NCBI GenBank assembly: GCA_013822345.1
Contig: PNKH01000074.1
Coordinates: 1-41,062 of the forward strand
Direction: 5' to 3'
DNA: 41,062 nucleotides
Source of the DNA: Isosphaera sp.
GTDB lineage: Bacteria; Planctomycetota; Planctomycetia; Gemmatales; Gemmataceae
Shown: positions 32,130-39,086 of the stretch, in pieces
Position numbering within the stretch: position 1 is the first letter of the stretch
How the letters are laid out: every line of letters begins with the position of its first letter
The notes under the pieces: model-generated
Seen by the model: the letters and a program-made list of their open reading frames with translations, nothing else
Database searches by the model: none
Told to the model about the DNA's origin: nothing
Made by a program: the position numbers and the translations under genes

Positions 32130-32501
32130 ATGAAAACCTGCACGCGGTGCCACGTGACCAAACCACCCGACGCGTTCTACCCCAACCCGCGCCGGCGGGA
32201 CGGCCGGCAGGGGTATTGTAAGGCGTGCTTCAACGGCTACACCACCGACCGCCTCCGCGCCCGCAAGAAGCAGGCGGTCGAATACCTCGGGGGTCGGTGT
32301 GCCGACTGTGCGGTGACCTACCCGTACTACGTGTACGAGTTCCACCACCTCGACCCGACCCGGAAGGATGTCGAGTTCGGCACCCTCCGCCGCCGTTCGT
32401 GGCCGCGGATCAAGGTCGAACTCGACAAGTGCGTCCTGCTGTGCGCCAACTGCCACCGGACCAGACACTGGCAGGAGTTCGACGCCGGGCCGCCGGCCTG
32501 A
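32130..32501 (+). CDS. HNH-type endonuclease-like protein with zinc ribbon
   Basis: A 123-residue protein. An N-terminal zinc ribbon uses C4-x2-C7 and C30-x2-C33, followed by a basic helix (RLRARKKQ). The HNH part has C57-x2-C60, HHLDP at 72-76 and LCANCHR around 104-110, the typical arrangement of HNH nucleases whose zinc site supports a metal-dependent His. Such genes are frequent in phages and as free-standing homing-like elements. The start is 21 bp from the 5' end of the divergent tRNA-Arg, so part of its promoter would lie in the tRNA gene. Its base composition is lower in GC at the start than neighbours. Confidence 0.83.
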   Translation: MKTCTRCHVTKPPDAFYPNPRRRDGRQGYCKACFNGYTTDRLRARKKQAVEYLGGRCADCAVTYPYYVYEFHHLDPTRKDVEFGTLRRRSWPRIKVELDKCVLLCANCHRTRHWQEFDAGPPA

Positions 32502-32566
32502 CGGTATCCTTATATCTCACCGGACACCCCGGACCAACGGGAAGTTCGGCGGCGGAGGGCTTGCCG

Positions 32567-32833
32567 ATGGGGATCGCCAAGAGAGGCACCCGGCGTATCT
32601 GCGTGGACCGGGTGCCGTACCGGTGGGTCGCGCGGGAGCTGCTGCCCGGTCTCCGCATCGTCGTCCAGGCGGTCGAGTGGCCGGGGGCGGTGCTGGTCCT
32701 CCGCACCGGCCAGGACATCGCGGCCAGGCACGTGCGCCCGTCCGAGGTGGCGTCCGCCATCCAGGCCGCACGGGCCGCCGGGTGGGAGCCGCAGCACCCG
32801 GGGCCGGCGTTCGAGGTCACGGTGTCGCTGTAG
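32567..32833 (+). CDS. Small hypothetical protein
   Basis: An 88-residue soluble protein with no assigned function. It starts MGIAKRGTRRICVDRVPYRW and ends with an AIQAARAAGWEPQHPGPAFEV segment. I recall similar short proteins, with a beta-rich body and a final helix followed by AGW, as common uncharacterised proteins in planctomycetes, but cannot verify this here. The ATG has GGCGGAGGG at good spacing. A possible -10 box TATCCT (32505-32510) lies upstream. It is followed on the same strand after 46 bp by the NPCBM protein gene. Confidence 0.75.
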   Translation: MGIAKRGTRRICVDRVPYRWVARELLPGLRIVVQAVEWPGAVLVLRTGQDIAARHVRPSEVASAIQAARAAGWEPQHPGPAFEVTVSL

Positions 32834-32879
32834 CCGCCAGCAAAGGCACGTCGAACCAGGTCGTTCGTGGGAGGCCGCC

Positions 32880-34061
32880 GTGGTCGCCGTGCTCCTCGCC
32901 CTCGCCACGGCCGCCGACCCGACGCCCGGCGCGTTCGAGGTCGTCAGCCCCGCCGCAAACCGCCCCGTCGGCAAGCTCGTCCGCCTCACCCCCGACCTCA
33001 CCGCCACGATCGGCGAGACGACCGTGAGGGACGTCGTCAGCCTTCGCCGCGTCGGCCGGCCGCTCCCGACGTTTCCGACCGGCCCGCACCTCGTCACCGC
33101 CGCCGGCGACCGGCTCGCCGGCGAACTCCTCGGCGGCGACGGGTCGGCCCTCCGGTTCGCCCCGACCGGCGTCCCCGGGTCGGCCGACGAGCCGTGGCTC
33201 GTCCCGCTGTCCGCGGCATCCGCCCTGTGGCTCGCCGACACCCCCGCCGACACCCCGCCCGACCCGGCCCGGTACCCGTGGGCCGACGGGAACCGGAACC
33301 GCGACCTCCTTCGGTCCCGGAACGGCGACACCGCCCGCGGCATCCTCGCCGGGCTCGCCGACGGACCCGCGTTCCGGTTCCGCCCCGACGGCGGCGAATC
33401 CCGGACGGTCGCCGCGAAGGACGTCGCCGCGGTCGCGTTCAACCCGACCCTCACCCGCGTGAAGAAGCCGAAGGGGCCGGTCGTCCGCGCCGTCCTCGCC
33501 GACGGCTCCCGCCTCGTCCTCGCCACCGCTTCGGTCGCCGACAACACCCTGACCGGCGAGGCCGTGTTCGGCGCGAAGGTGTCGGTGCCGCTCGACGCGG
33601 TCGCGGCCCTCGACGTGCTCGGTGGCAAGGCCGCGTACCTGTCGGACCTGAAGCCGACGAAGGCGGAGCAGGTCGGGTTCCTCGGGCCGGCGTGGCCGTG
33701 GGCCGCCGACCGGACGGTCCGCGGCGCCCCGCTGCGCCTCGGCGACTCGACCTTCGACAAGGGGCTCGGCACCCACCCGCGGACCGTGCTGACCTACGAC
33801 CTCGGCGGGAAGTACCGGCGGTTCGAGGCGGTGGTCGGGCTGGACCCGGCTACCGGCGACCGCGGGCGGGCGGCGGTGCGGGTGCGGGCCGACGGGAAGG
33901 AGGTGGCCGTCCCCGGGCTGGCGGACCTGGCGGCGGGGAAGCCGGTGGCGGTGCGGGTCGACGTGACCGGGGCGAAGACGCTGACGCTGGAGGTCGACTT
34001 CGGCCCGGCCGGCGGCGTCCGGGCGGACGTGAACTGGGCCGACGCCCGGGTGGTGGAGTAG
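32880..34061 (+). CDS. NPCBM-domain secreted protein
   Basis: A 393-residue protein with a short signal segment at the N-terminus (VAVLLALATAADP). The central part has beta-rich repeats in which a strand is followed by VVSLRRVG, or by VRAVLADGSRLVLATASV with DAVAALDVLGG. The C-terminal 140 residues match the NPCBM/NEW2 domain (novel putative carbohydrate-binding module): APLRLGDSTFDKGLGTHPRT followed by LGGKYRRFEAVVGLD. The domain is expected to bind glycans. The GTG start at 32880 has GGGAGG at good spacing. The TAG stop lies inside a palindrome. Confidence 0.86.
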   Translation: MVAVLLALATAADPTPGAFEVVSPAANRPVGKLVRLTPDLTATIGETTVRDVVSLRRVGRPLPTFPTGPHLVTAAGDRLAGELLGGDGSALRFAPTGVPGSADEPWLVPLSAASALWLADTPADTPPDPARYPWADGNRNRDLLRSRNGDTARGILAGLADGPAFRFRPDGGESRTVAAKDVAAVAFNPTLTRVKKPKGPVVRAVLADGSRLVLATASVADNTLTGEAVFGAKVSVPLDAVAALDVLGGKAAYLSDLKPTKAEQVGFLGPAWPWAADRTVRGAPLRLGDSTFDKGLGTHPRTVLTYDLGGKYRRFEAVVGLDPATGDRGRAAVRVRADGKEVAVPGLADLAAGKPVAVRVDVTGAKTLTLEVDFGPAGGVRADVNWADARVVE

Positions 34062-34134
34062 CAGGCACACTCCGTGTGCCGTCCGCTGTCAGAACGAGCC
34101 CCCCGGCGGACGGCACACGGAGTGTGCCTGCTAC
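34058..34134. repeat. Palindrome with GTAGCAGGCACACTCCGTGTG arms
   Basis: Perfect 29-bp arms at 34058-34086 and 34106-34134 flank a 19-bp centre. The first bases (GTAGCAGG) contain the TAG stop (34059-34061) of the NPCBM protein gene. Each arm also contains a smaller internal palindrome (CACAC...GTGTG). No other copy is in the window. Confidence 0.96.
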
Positions 34135-34230
34135 CTTGATCTTGACCGCGGCCCCGGCCGTCGCCATACCCCCGCTTCCGATACCGGCCGGTGGGGGATC
34201 GCGCGGCCGGGGTCGGGTCAGGGGGACGAC

Positions 34231-34872
34231 ATGGACCGTCGCCGCTTCTTCGCCGCGGGCTGCGGCACCTTCCTCGCCGCGCAGGTCGGCTGCCGGGGCA
34301 CCCAGACCGGCGAGGTGATGACCGCCGACCGGAAGGACACGGTCGGGAGCCACGCCGCCGGGGCGGAAACGTACAAGCCGCTGATCGACGAGGCCCTCGG
34401 CAAGCTGCTCGCCCGCCAGGGCGCCGCGGTCCACCCGGTCGGGCACCCGGGCGTCCCGCCGGCGGCCAAGCGGATCTGCTTCGTCGGGGTGGAGAACAAG
34501 TCGTCCGAGGACCTGGCCGACATCAAGGCCCAGCTCTTCGAGGTGATCGACACGCGGGTCAACACGTCCGGGGCTTTCCACCAGGTCAGCCGGCGCTACG
34601 TCGAGATCGGGCTGCGGGACCTCCGGCTCCGCCCGGACGAGATGCTCAAGCCCGAGAACCTGCGGAAGTTCCAGGCGGTGATGGAGTCGCAGGGCGCCCC
34701 GTTCGACTACCTGCTGTTCGCCACCGTCACCTCCGGCACCACCCGCGACAACGACCGGACGCAGAAGGACTACCTCCTCACCCTGGAGTTGGTGGATGTC
34801 CACACCGGCACCCCGGACAAGGAGTCGGCGTCGCTCCGGAAGCTGTACAAGAAGTCCCACGGGCTGCGGTGA
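34231..34872 (+). CDS. LpoB-like penicillin-binding-protein activator lipoprotein
   Basis: A 213-residue lipoprotein, the same length as E. coli LpoB. The signal ends in a lipobox LAAQVGC with Cys21, after a double Arg (DRRRFFAAG) that may also suit the Tat route. The body has the family features RICFVGVENKSSEDLADIKAQLFEVIDTRVN, FDYLLFATVTSGTTRDNDRTQKDYLLTLELVDV and a C-terminal SLRKLYKKS. In enterobacteria LpoB spans the periplasm and stimulates the glycosyltransferase of PBP1b. It is followed by a COG3014-like gene, a known genomic companion. The ATG has AGGGGGAC upstream. Confidence 0.85.
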   Translation: MDRRRFFAAGCGTFLAAQVGCRGTQTGEVMTADRKDTVGSHAAGAETYKPLIDEALGKLLARQGAAVHPVGHPGVPPAAKRICFVGVENKSSEDLADIKAQLFEVIDTRVNTSGAFHQVSRRYVEIGLRDLRLRPDEMLKPENLRKFQAVMESQGAPFDYLLFATVTSGTTRDNDRTQKDYLLTLELVDVHTGTPDKESASLRKLYKKSHGLR

Positions 34873-34876
34873 GCGG

Positions 34877-35019
34877 GTAGGGTGGGCCGAGCCGGGCGCC
34901 TCGCCGGCGAGTCCCACCGCCCCGTAGCCCCAGTGGGACTCGCCGGCGAGGCGCCGGCTCGGCCCACCTGCGTCTCGCGGTGGGACTCGCCGGCGAGGCG
35001 CCGGCTCGGCCCACCCTAC
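34877..35019. repeat. Family-1 palindrome, copy 4, with duplicated right half
   Basis: A 143-bp copy. It starts GTAGGGTGGGCCGAG, and its right part is present twice: the identical 36-bp segment from GTGGGACTCGCCGGC to GGCCCACC is at 34933-34968 and 34980-35015. It begins 4 bp after the LpoB-like stop and ends 26 bp before the next start. Internal GTG codons can falsely extend the following reading frame. Confidence 0.93.
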
Positions 35020-35045
35020 GAACCCATCCGACCCGGGGGTCCCGA

Positions 35046-36368
35046 ATGGTCCGGTTCGTCCTGCTGGTGCCGCTGGCCGCCGGGTGCGCCACCCACGCCG
35101 ACCGCCTGGCCGAGGTCCGGTCCGCGTACCACGCCGGGAACGCCCCCGAGGCCCGCGCCAGGCTCGACGCGGCCCTCGCCAGGAACGACCGCGACGCCGA
35201 TGTCCTGAAGCTCGACAAGGCCACCGCCCTCCTCACCGAGGGCCGGCCGAAGGAGGCCGAGGCCCTGTTCCGTGAGGTCCGGGACAAGTTCGAGGAGAAG
35301 GAGGGCCGCGACCTCCGCGAGGCGGCCCTGGCGGCGGTCACCGACGACCAGCGGCTCGCGTACCCCGGCGAGGACCACGAGAAGGTGCTCCTCCGGTTCT
35401 ACCTCGCCCTGTGCAGCCTGATGCAGGACGGGTCCGACGCGACCGCCTACGCCCTCCAGGTGAACCAGAAGCAGCAGCAGATCATCGACACCGCCCGGAA
35501 GGGGGCGGAGGGCGCGGGGCCGAAGGACGGGTACAAGCTGGTCGCCGCCGGGGCGTACCTCTACGCCGCCCTCCGCGAGGCGACCCACGCCGACTACGAC
35601 GACGCGGCCCGCTCCTTCGAGCAGGTGGCGAAGTGGCAGCCCGACTTCGCCCCGGCGAAGGCCGACCTCGAGCGGGTGAAGACCGGCCGGCACTCGCAGC
35701 CCGGGCACGGGGCGGTGTACGTGTTCGCGATGGTCGGCCGCGGGCCGTACAAGGAGGAGCGGGCCGAGGTCGTCACCCAGGCCGCCCTGCTGGTCGCGGA
35801 CCGGATCTTGTCGGCGGTCGGGAAGCACACCCTGCCGCCGACCCTCGCCCCGGTCAAGGTGCCGGTCGTCGCCCGGCCGGTGAACCAGGTCGCGTCGGTC
35901 GGGGTGTACCCGGGCGGCAAGTCCCAGACGCGGTACACCGAGACGCTCACCGACGTCGGGCTGATGGCGAGCGAGCAGGCGAAGGCGGTGCTGCCGGAGG
36001 TGCTGGCCCGGGCGGTCGTCCGGCGGGTGGTGAAGAAGGGCGTCGTGTACGGGGCGAAGGAGGCGGCCGGGGCGGACAAGAACGGTCTGGCGAGCATCGC
36101 GCTAGACGTCGCCGGGGTGGCGTGGGAGGCGACCGAGGCGGCCGACACCCGCTGCTGGGGCCTGCTGCCGGACAAGATTCAGGTGCTGCGGCTGGAGCTG
36201 CCGGCCGGCGAGCACCGGCTGACGCTCCAGCCGGCCGGGGCGAACGGCTCGCCGCTGGGGGCCCCGGAGGAAGTTCTGGTGACGGTCGCGGACGGGCGGA
36301 ACACCTACGTGCTGGCCACCTACCCCGGGGCGAAGCCGGTCGGCAAGGCGGTGGTGAGCCGGCCGTAG
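35046..36368 (+). CDS. COG3014-like lipoprotein with TPR region
   Basis: A 440-residue protein. It begins with a lipobox signal (VPLAAGCATH, Cys near 14) and a tetratricopeptide-like helical region (about 18-200: AEVRSAYHAGNAPEARARLDAAL, TEGRPKEAEALFREVRDKF). A beta-rich C-terminal domain follows, with EAADTRCWGLLPDKIQVLRLELPAGEH. Overall layout matches COG3014, whose genes often sit beside lpoB in other bacteria, which supports a role in cell-envelope assembly. The ATG at 35046 has GGGGG upstream. The preceding palindrome separates it from the LpoB-like gene. The exact function is unknown. Confidence 0.75.
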   Translation: MVRFVLLVPLAAGCATHADRLAEVRSAYHAGNAPEARARLDAALARNDRDADVLKLDKATALLTEGRPKEAEALFREVRDKFEEKEGRDLREAALAAVTDDQRLAYPGEDHEKVLLRFYLALCSLMQDGSDATAYALQVNQKQQQIIDTARKGAEGAGPKDGYKLVAAGAYLYAALREATHADYDDAARSFEQVAKWQPDFAPAKADLERVKTGRHSQPGHGAVYVFAMVGRGPYKEERAEVVTQAALLVADRILSAVGKHTLPPTLAPVKVPVVARPVNQVASVGVYPGGKSQTRYTETLTDVGLMASEQAKAVLPEVLARAVVRRVVKKGVVYGAKEAAGADKNGLASIALDVAGVAWEATEAADTRCWGLLPDKIQVLRLELPAGEHRLTLQPAGANGSPLGAPEEVLVTVADGRNTYVLATYPGAKPVGKAVVSRP

Positions 36369-36404
36369 GCGGTCGCACGGACGGGTCGGCCGCCGGTCAA
36401 TTCG

Positions 36405-36610
36405 GCAAGGTGGCGGCCCCTCACCCGCCCCGGCGAGGCGCCGGGGCGACCTCTCCCCAACGGGGAGAGGTGGGGGTAGTGCGGCCCTCCGTTGCCAGCC
36501 GACTCGGGGAACTGCCGAGGAAGCCCGCGGCCCCCACCTCTCCCCGCTGGGGAGAGGTCGCCGGGCCGAGCGCTTCGCTCGGGCCGGCGGGTGAGGGGGA
36601 ACCACCTTGC
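36405..36610. repeat. 206-bp nested inverted repeat
   Basis: The outermost arms are GCAAGGTGG (36405-36413) and CCACCTTGC (36602-36610). Inside lie CCCCTCACCCGCC (36417-36429) and its complement (36586-36598). Further in are local hairpins: GACCTCTCCCC-AAC-GGGGAGAGGT on the left and ACCTCTCCCC-GCT-GGGGAGAGGTC on the right. About 55 bp of unpaired sequence remain in the middle. It occupies most of the 322-bp gap between the COG3014-like gene and tRNA-Leu. Confidence 0.9.
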
Positions 36611-36651
36611 GAATACTCCGCGCCGCGAACGGGACCGAACGAAACGAGAAA

Positions 36652-36673
36652 GCCCGCGGGGTGACCCGCGGGC
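36652..36673 (-). terminator. Intrinsic terminator of tRNA-Leu
   Basis: On the minus strand GCCCGCGGG, a TCAC loop and CCCGCGGGC form a 9-bp stem, followed by TTTCTCGTTTC. It begins 18 nt after the 3' end of tRNA-Leu and fits a rho-independent terminator with a moderate T-tract. Confidence 0.75.
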
Positions 36674-36690
36674 TTGTCGCGTCGTCGGTG

Positions 36691-36774
36691 TGCCGCGGAG
36701 AGGACTTGAACCTCCACGACCTTACGGTCACTAGAACCTGAATCTAGCGCGTCTGCCAGTTCCGCCACCGCGGC
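36691..36774 (-). tRNA. tRNA-Leu (anticodon CAG)
   Basis: An 84-nt class II tRNA. The acceptor is GCCGCGG/CCGCGGC, the anticodon stem is CTAGA/TCTAG with loop TTCAGGT giving CAG (reads CTG), and there is a long variable arm (TGACCGTAAGGTC). The T-arm is GGAGG-TTCAAGT-CCTCT. CCA is not encoded. It has both a clear promoter and a terminator. Confidence 0.97.
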
Positions 36775-36788
36775 CCAATCATCCGGGC

Positions 36789-36816
36789 ATCTTACGGGCC
36801 CCGGACCGGCCGTCAA
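36789..36816 (-). promoter_or_regulatory. Sigma-70-type promoter of tRNA-Leu
   Basis: On the minus strand TTGACG (36816-36811), a 16-bp spacer and TAAGAT (36794-36789) resemble the -35 and -10 consensus. Transcription would start near 36782, about 8 nt before the tRNA 5' end. It falls between the DUF1570-like gene stop and the tRNA. Confidence 0.7.
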
Positions 36817-36846
36817 CCGCGCGGGCGGTTTCGACCCCGCCGCCGG

Positions 36847-39057
36847 TCAGCTCCCGCCGCCCGGCCGGCCGCCGGGCCGCCCGCCCGGGTTCACCGGCAT
36901 CGGCACCGGGTTCGCCGGGTCGACCGGCATCGGCGGCTTCGGGTCGGCCAGCGGGATGTCGTGCCCGACCTGGGCGACGTTCATGTACTCCAGCCACCCG
37001 TCGGCGAACCCCTTCAGCGACTTCGGGCTCCCGTCCAGCCCGAACGACCGGCAGAACGCCGCCGTCAACGTCGCCCCGTCCAGCGGCAGGTCGCGCGGGA
37101 ACGCGGCCAGCTCGGCGGTGAACCGGGCCAGGTCGGCCGGCTTGTCCCGGGACAGGTAGTAGCACAGCGCCCAGGCGGTGGCGTGCGCCTTCACCTCCAG
37201 CCGCTCCCGCTTCTTCCGCTGCAGGGCGGCGAAGTCCACCACCGTCAGGGGGCCCGCCCCCGGCTGGGCCCCCGGGTCGAGCGGCCGGCCGTCCGGCCCG
37301 AGCTCGCCGGGCCGCCCGAGCGGGCCCTTCGGCGGGGCGACCGGGTCGGCCCCGGCCACCGCCTTGTCGGCCGGCACCGGGTCCGGGTCCAGGACGATCC
37401 GCTCCCGGAGGCCGAGGAAGTAGGCGTCGGTCAGGACGTTCCGGAGCAGGGCGGCCCGGTCCGGGTCGAGCTCCTTCTTGGCGAGCAGGTCCCGGAAGTA
37501 CTTCTGCTGGACGTAGTTCGGCCCCCCGTACCCGGGCCCGGTGCTGACCGTCACCCACCACTTCCCGTCCGCGTCGGTGGTGAACGCCGGGTCCCGCGGG
37601 CGGGCGAAGGTGTTCGCCGTCCCGTCGGTCAGCCACACCGGCAGCGACACGAACCGGGGGAGTTGCCGGGTGGCGTACAACAGCTGCAGCGTCCCCTCCC
37701 GGCTGACCGCGGCGACGGTGGCCGCCTCCTCCGCCATCCGGTCGACCAGGGCGAACGTCTGGAGCCGGGCGGCGTCGTCCGGCCGCCTGAGCCCGTTGTT
37801 CCCGTTCGCGTCCACCTTCGGGGCCTTGCCGGCCAGCAGGTCCTTCCGGCTCACCCCGTCCCGGTAGATCTGCTGGACCTGGGCGGTGAACGACTGGCCG
37901 AGCGAGTCGAGCCGCTCCGGGGAGAGGACCAGGAGGTCGTGCTCCGAACTGTAGAACCCGTCGGCCGGGAGCCGGGGCGGGCCGTCCAGGGCCCGGGCCA
38001 GGCCGACCGCCTGCCGCCCCTCCTTGGCCAGGACGGCGACGAGCGGGGCCTCCGGCGGGCGGACCTCCACCCCCCGGACCGCGTGGGTCAGGAAGAACGC
38101 CTTGAAGTTCTCCTCCAGCAGGTCGAGCCGCCGCCGCACCTCGTCGTCGGTCGCGTCCCAGGACAGCAGGACGTAGTGCAGGCTCGGGTCGACCCGCTGG
38201 GCCTCCAGCCGGGCCCGCCACCCGTCGACCGACGCCCGCTTCGCGGCCGGCCCCTTGACCGCCTTCTGCACCGCCCCGTACGCCCGGACGAACCCGGCCA
38301 ACTCCGGCGGCAGGTCCTTCCGCCCGGCGGCCGCCGCCAGGGTCTCGTCGGCGTACAGCAGGGCGTCGTCGGCCAGGCCCATCCGGAGGGCGTCGACGGT
38401 CAGGTCGAACGCCCCCCTCGGGTCGGCCTTGCCGGGCGGGTCGGCCTTGGCGGCGGCCTTGGCGGCCCGGACCCACGCCTCGTACCGGACCTTCAGGTCG
38501 GTGGCGTGGGTCTGCTTGAACCCCGGGGTCGCCTTCAGCGTCTCGTACCACTGGACGGAGGTGTTGTCGGCGAACAGGTTGGTGACGAACTTCTCCCCGC
38601 GGTGGGTGAGGTGGATCTGCGGCCCGCGGTACGGGTTGGAGGCCGGGTGCCACTTGTTGGCCGGGTCGAACGGGTGCTGCTTGGTCAGGTCCTCGGTCAC
38701 CGGCAGGACGACGACGATCGACCGGGTCGGGTCGTGGGTCGGCGGGGCGGGGGTGCCGCCGGGCGGGACGTTCGGGGGGTTCCTCACGTCCGGCGGGGCG
38801 ACCGCCGGGGGGGGGACCAGGCCGCCGGACACCGCACCGGCCCCGCCGCGGCCGCCGCGGCCCAGACCGCCGGGGCCGTCGTCGCCCCGCCCGCCGTCGG
38901 CCGGGCCGAACGGGCCGAACGGCCCGGGGTCGCCGATGCCGGGGCGGTCGGCCCCGCCGTCGAGGATCACCCGGATGACCAGGTACCCCGCGCTGGCGGG
39001 GGAGGCGACGGCGACCGCCAGGGCGGCGAACGCGGTCGCGAGGAGGATCCGCCTCAT
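36847..39057 (-). CDS. DUF1570-like secreted protein, metal-site motif degenerate
   Basis: A 736-residue exported protein. A signal peptide covers 1-23 (ASPASAG). A Gly/Pro-rich low-complexity stretch (about 35-110) follows, then a helical domain and a DUF1570-like part (about 440-600). DUF1570 proteins usually carry AHEATHQL and a later WLSEGLAxYFE, the metal-binding layout of gluzincin peptidases. Here the aligned segments read SREGTLQLL (452-460) and WLTDGTANTF (475-484), so both His and the third ligand are lost. A C-terminal AHATAWALCYYLSRDKP helix is retained. It is likely non-catalytic. It is 29 bp downstream of the next gene, with a GGAGG site before its ATG. Confidence 0.8.
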   Translation of the reverse strand: MRRILLATAFAALAVAVASPASAGYLVIRVILDGGADRPGIGDPGPFGPFGPADGGRGDDGPGGLGRGGRGGAGAVSGGLVPPPAVAPPDVRNPPNVPPGGTPAPPTHDPTRSIVVVLPVTEDLTKQHPFDPANKWHPASNPYRGPQIHLTHRGEKFVTNLFADNTSVQWYETLKATPGFKQTHATDLKVRYEAWVRAAKAAAKADPPGKADPRGAFDLTVDALRMGLADDALLYADETLAAAAGRKDLPPELAGFVRAYGAVQKAVKGPAAKRASVDGWRARLEAQRVDPSLHYVLLSWDATDDEVRRRLDLLEENFKAFFLTHAVRGVEVRPPEAPLVAVLAKEGRQAVGLARALDGPPRLPADGFYSSEHDLLVLSPERLDSLGQSFTAQVQQIYRDGVSRKDLLAGKAPKVDANGNNGLRRPDDAARLQTFALVDRMAEEAATVAAVSREGTLQLLYATRQLPRFVSLPVWLTDGTANTFARPRDPAFTTDADGKWWVTVSTGPGYGGPNYVQQKYFRDLLAKKELDPDRAALLRNVLTDAYFLGLRERIVLDPDPVPADKAVAGADPVAPPKGPLGRPGELGPDGRPLDPGAQPGAGPLTVVDFAALQRKKRERLEVKAHATAWALCYYLSRDKPADLARFTAELAAFPRDLPLDGATLTAAFCRSFGLDGSPKSLKGFADGWLEYMNVAQVGHDIPLADPKPPMPVDPANPVPMPVNPGGRPGGRPGGGS

Positions 39058-39086
39058 CGATGCACCTCCGGGGGTCGGACGGCCGG

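Noticed and set aside
34980-35045. Earlier start for the COG3014-like lipoprotein
   Set aside because: The extra 22 residues are a translation of the family-1 palindrome and would displace the lipobox signal from the N-terminus.
36421-36816. Minus-strand open frame over tRNA-Leu
   Set aside because: The peptide comes from translating the tRNA and the nested palindrome; no ribosome site or family match.
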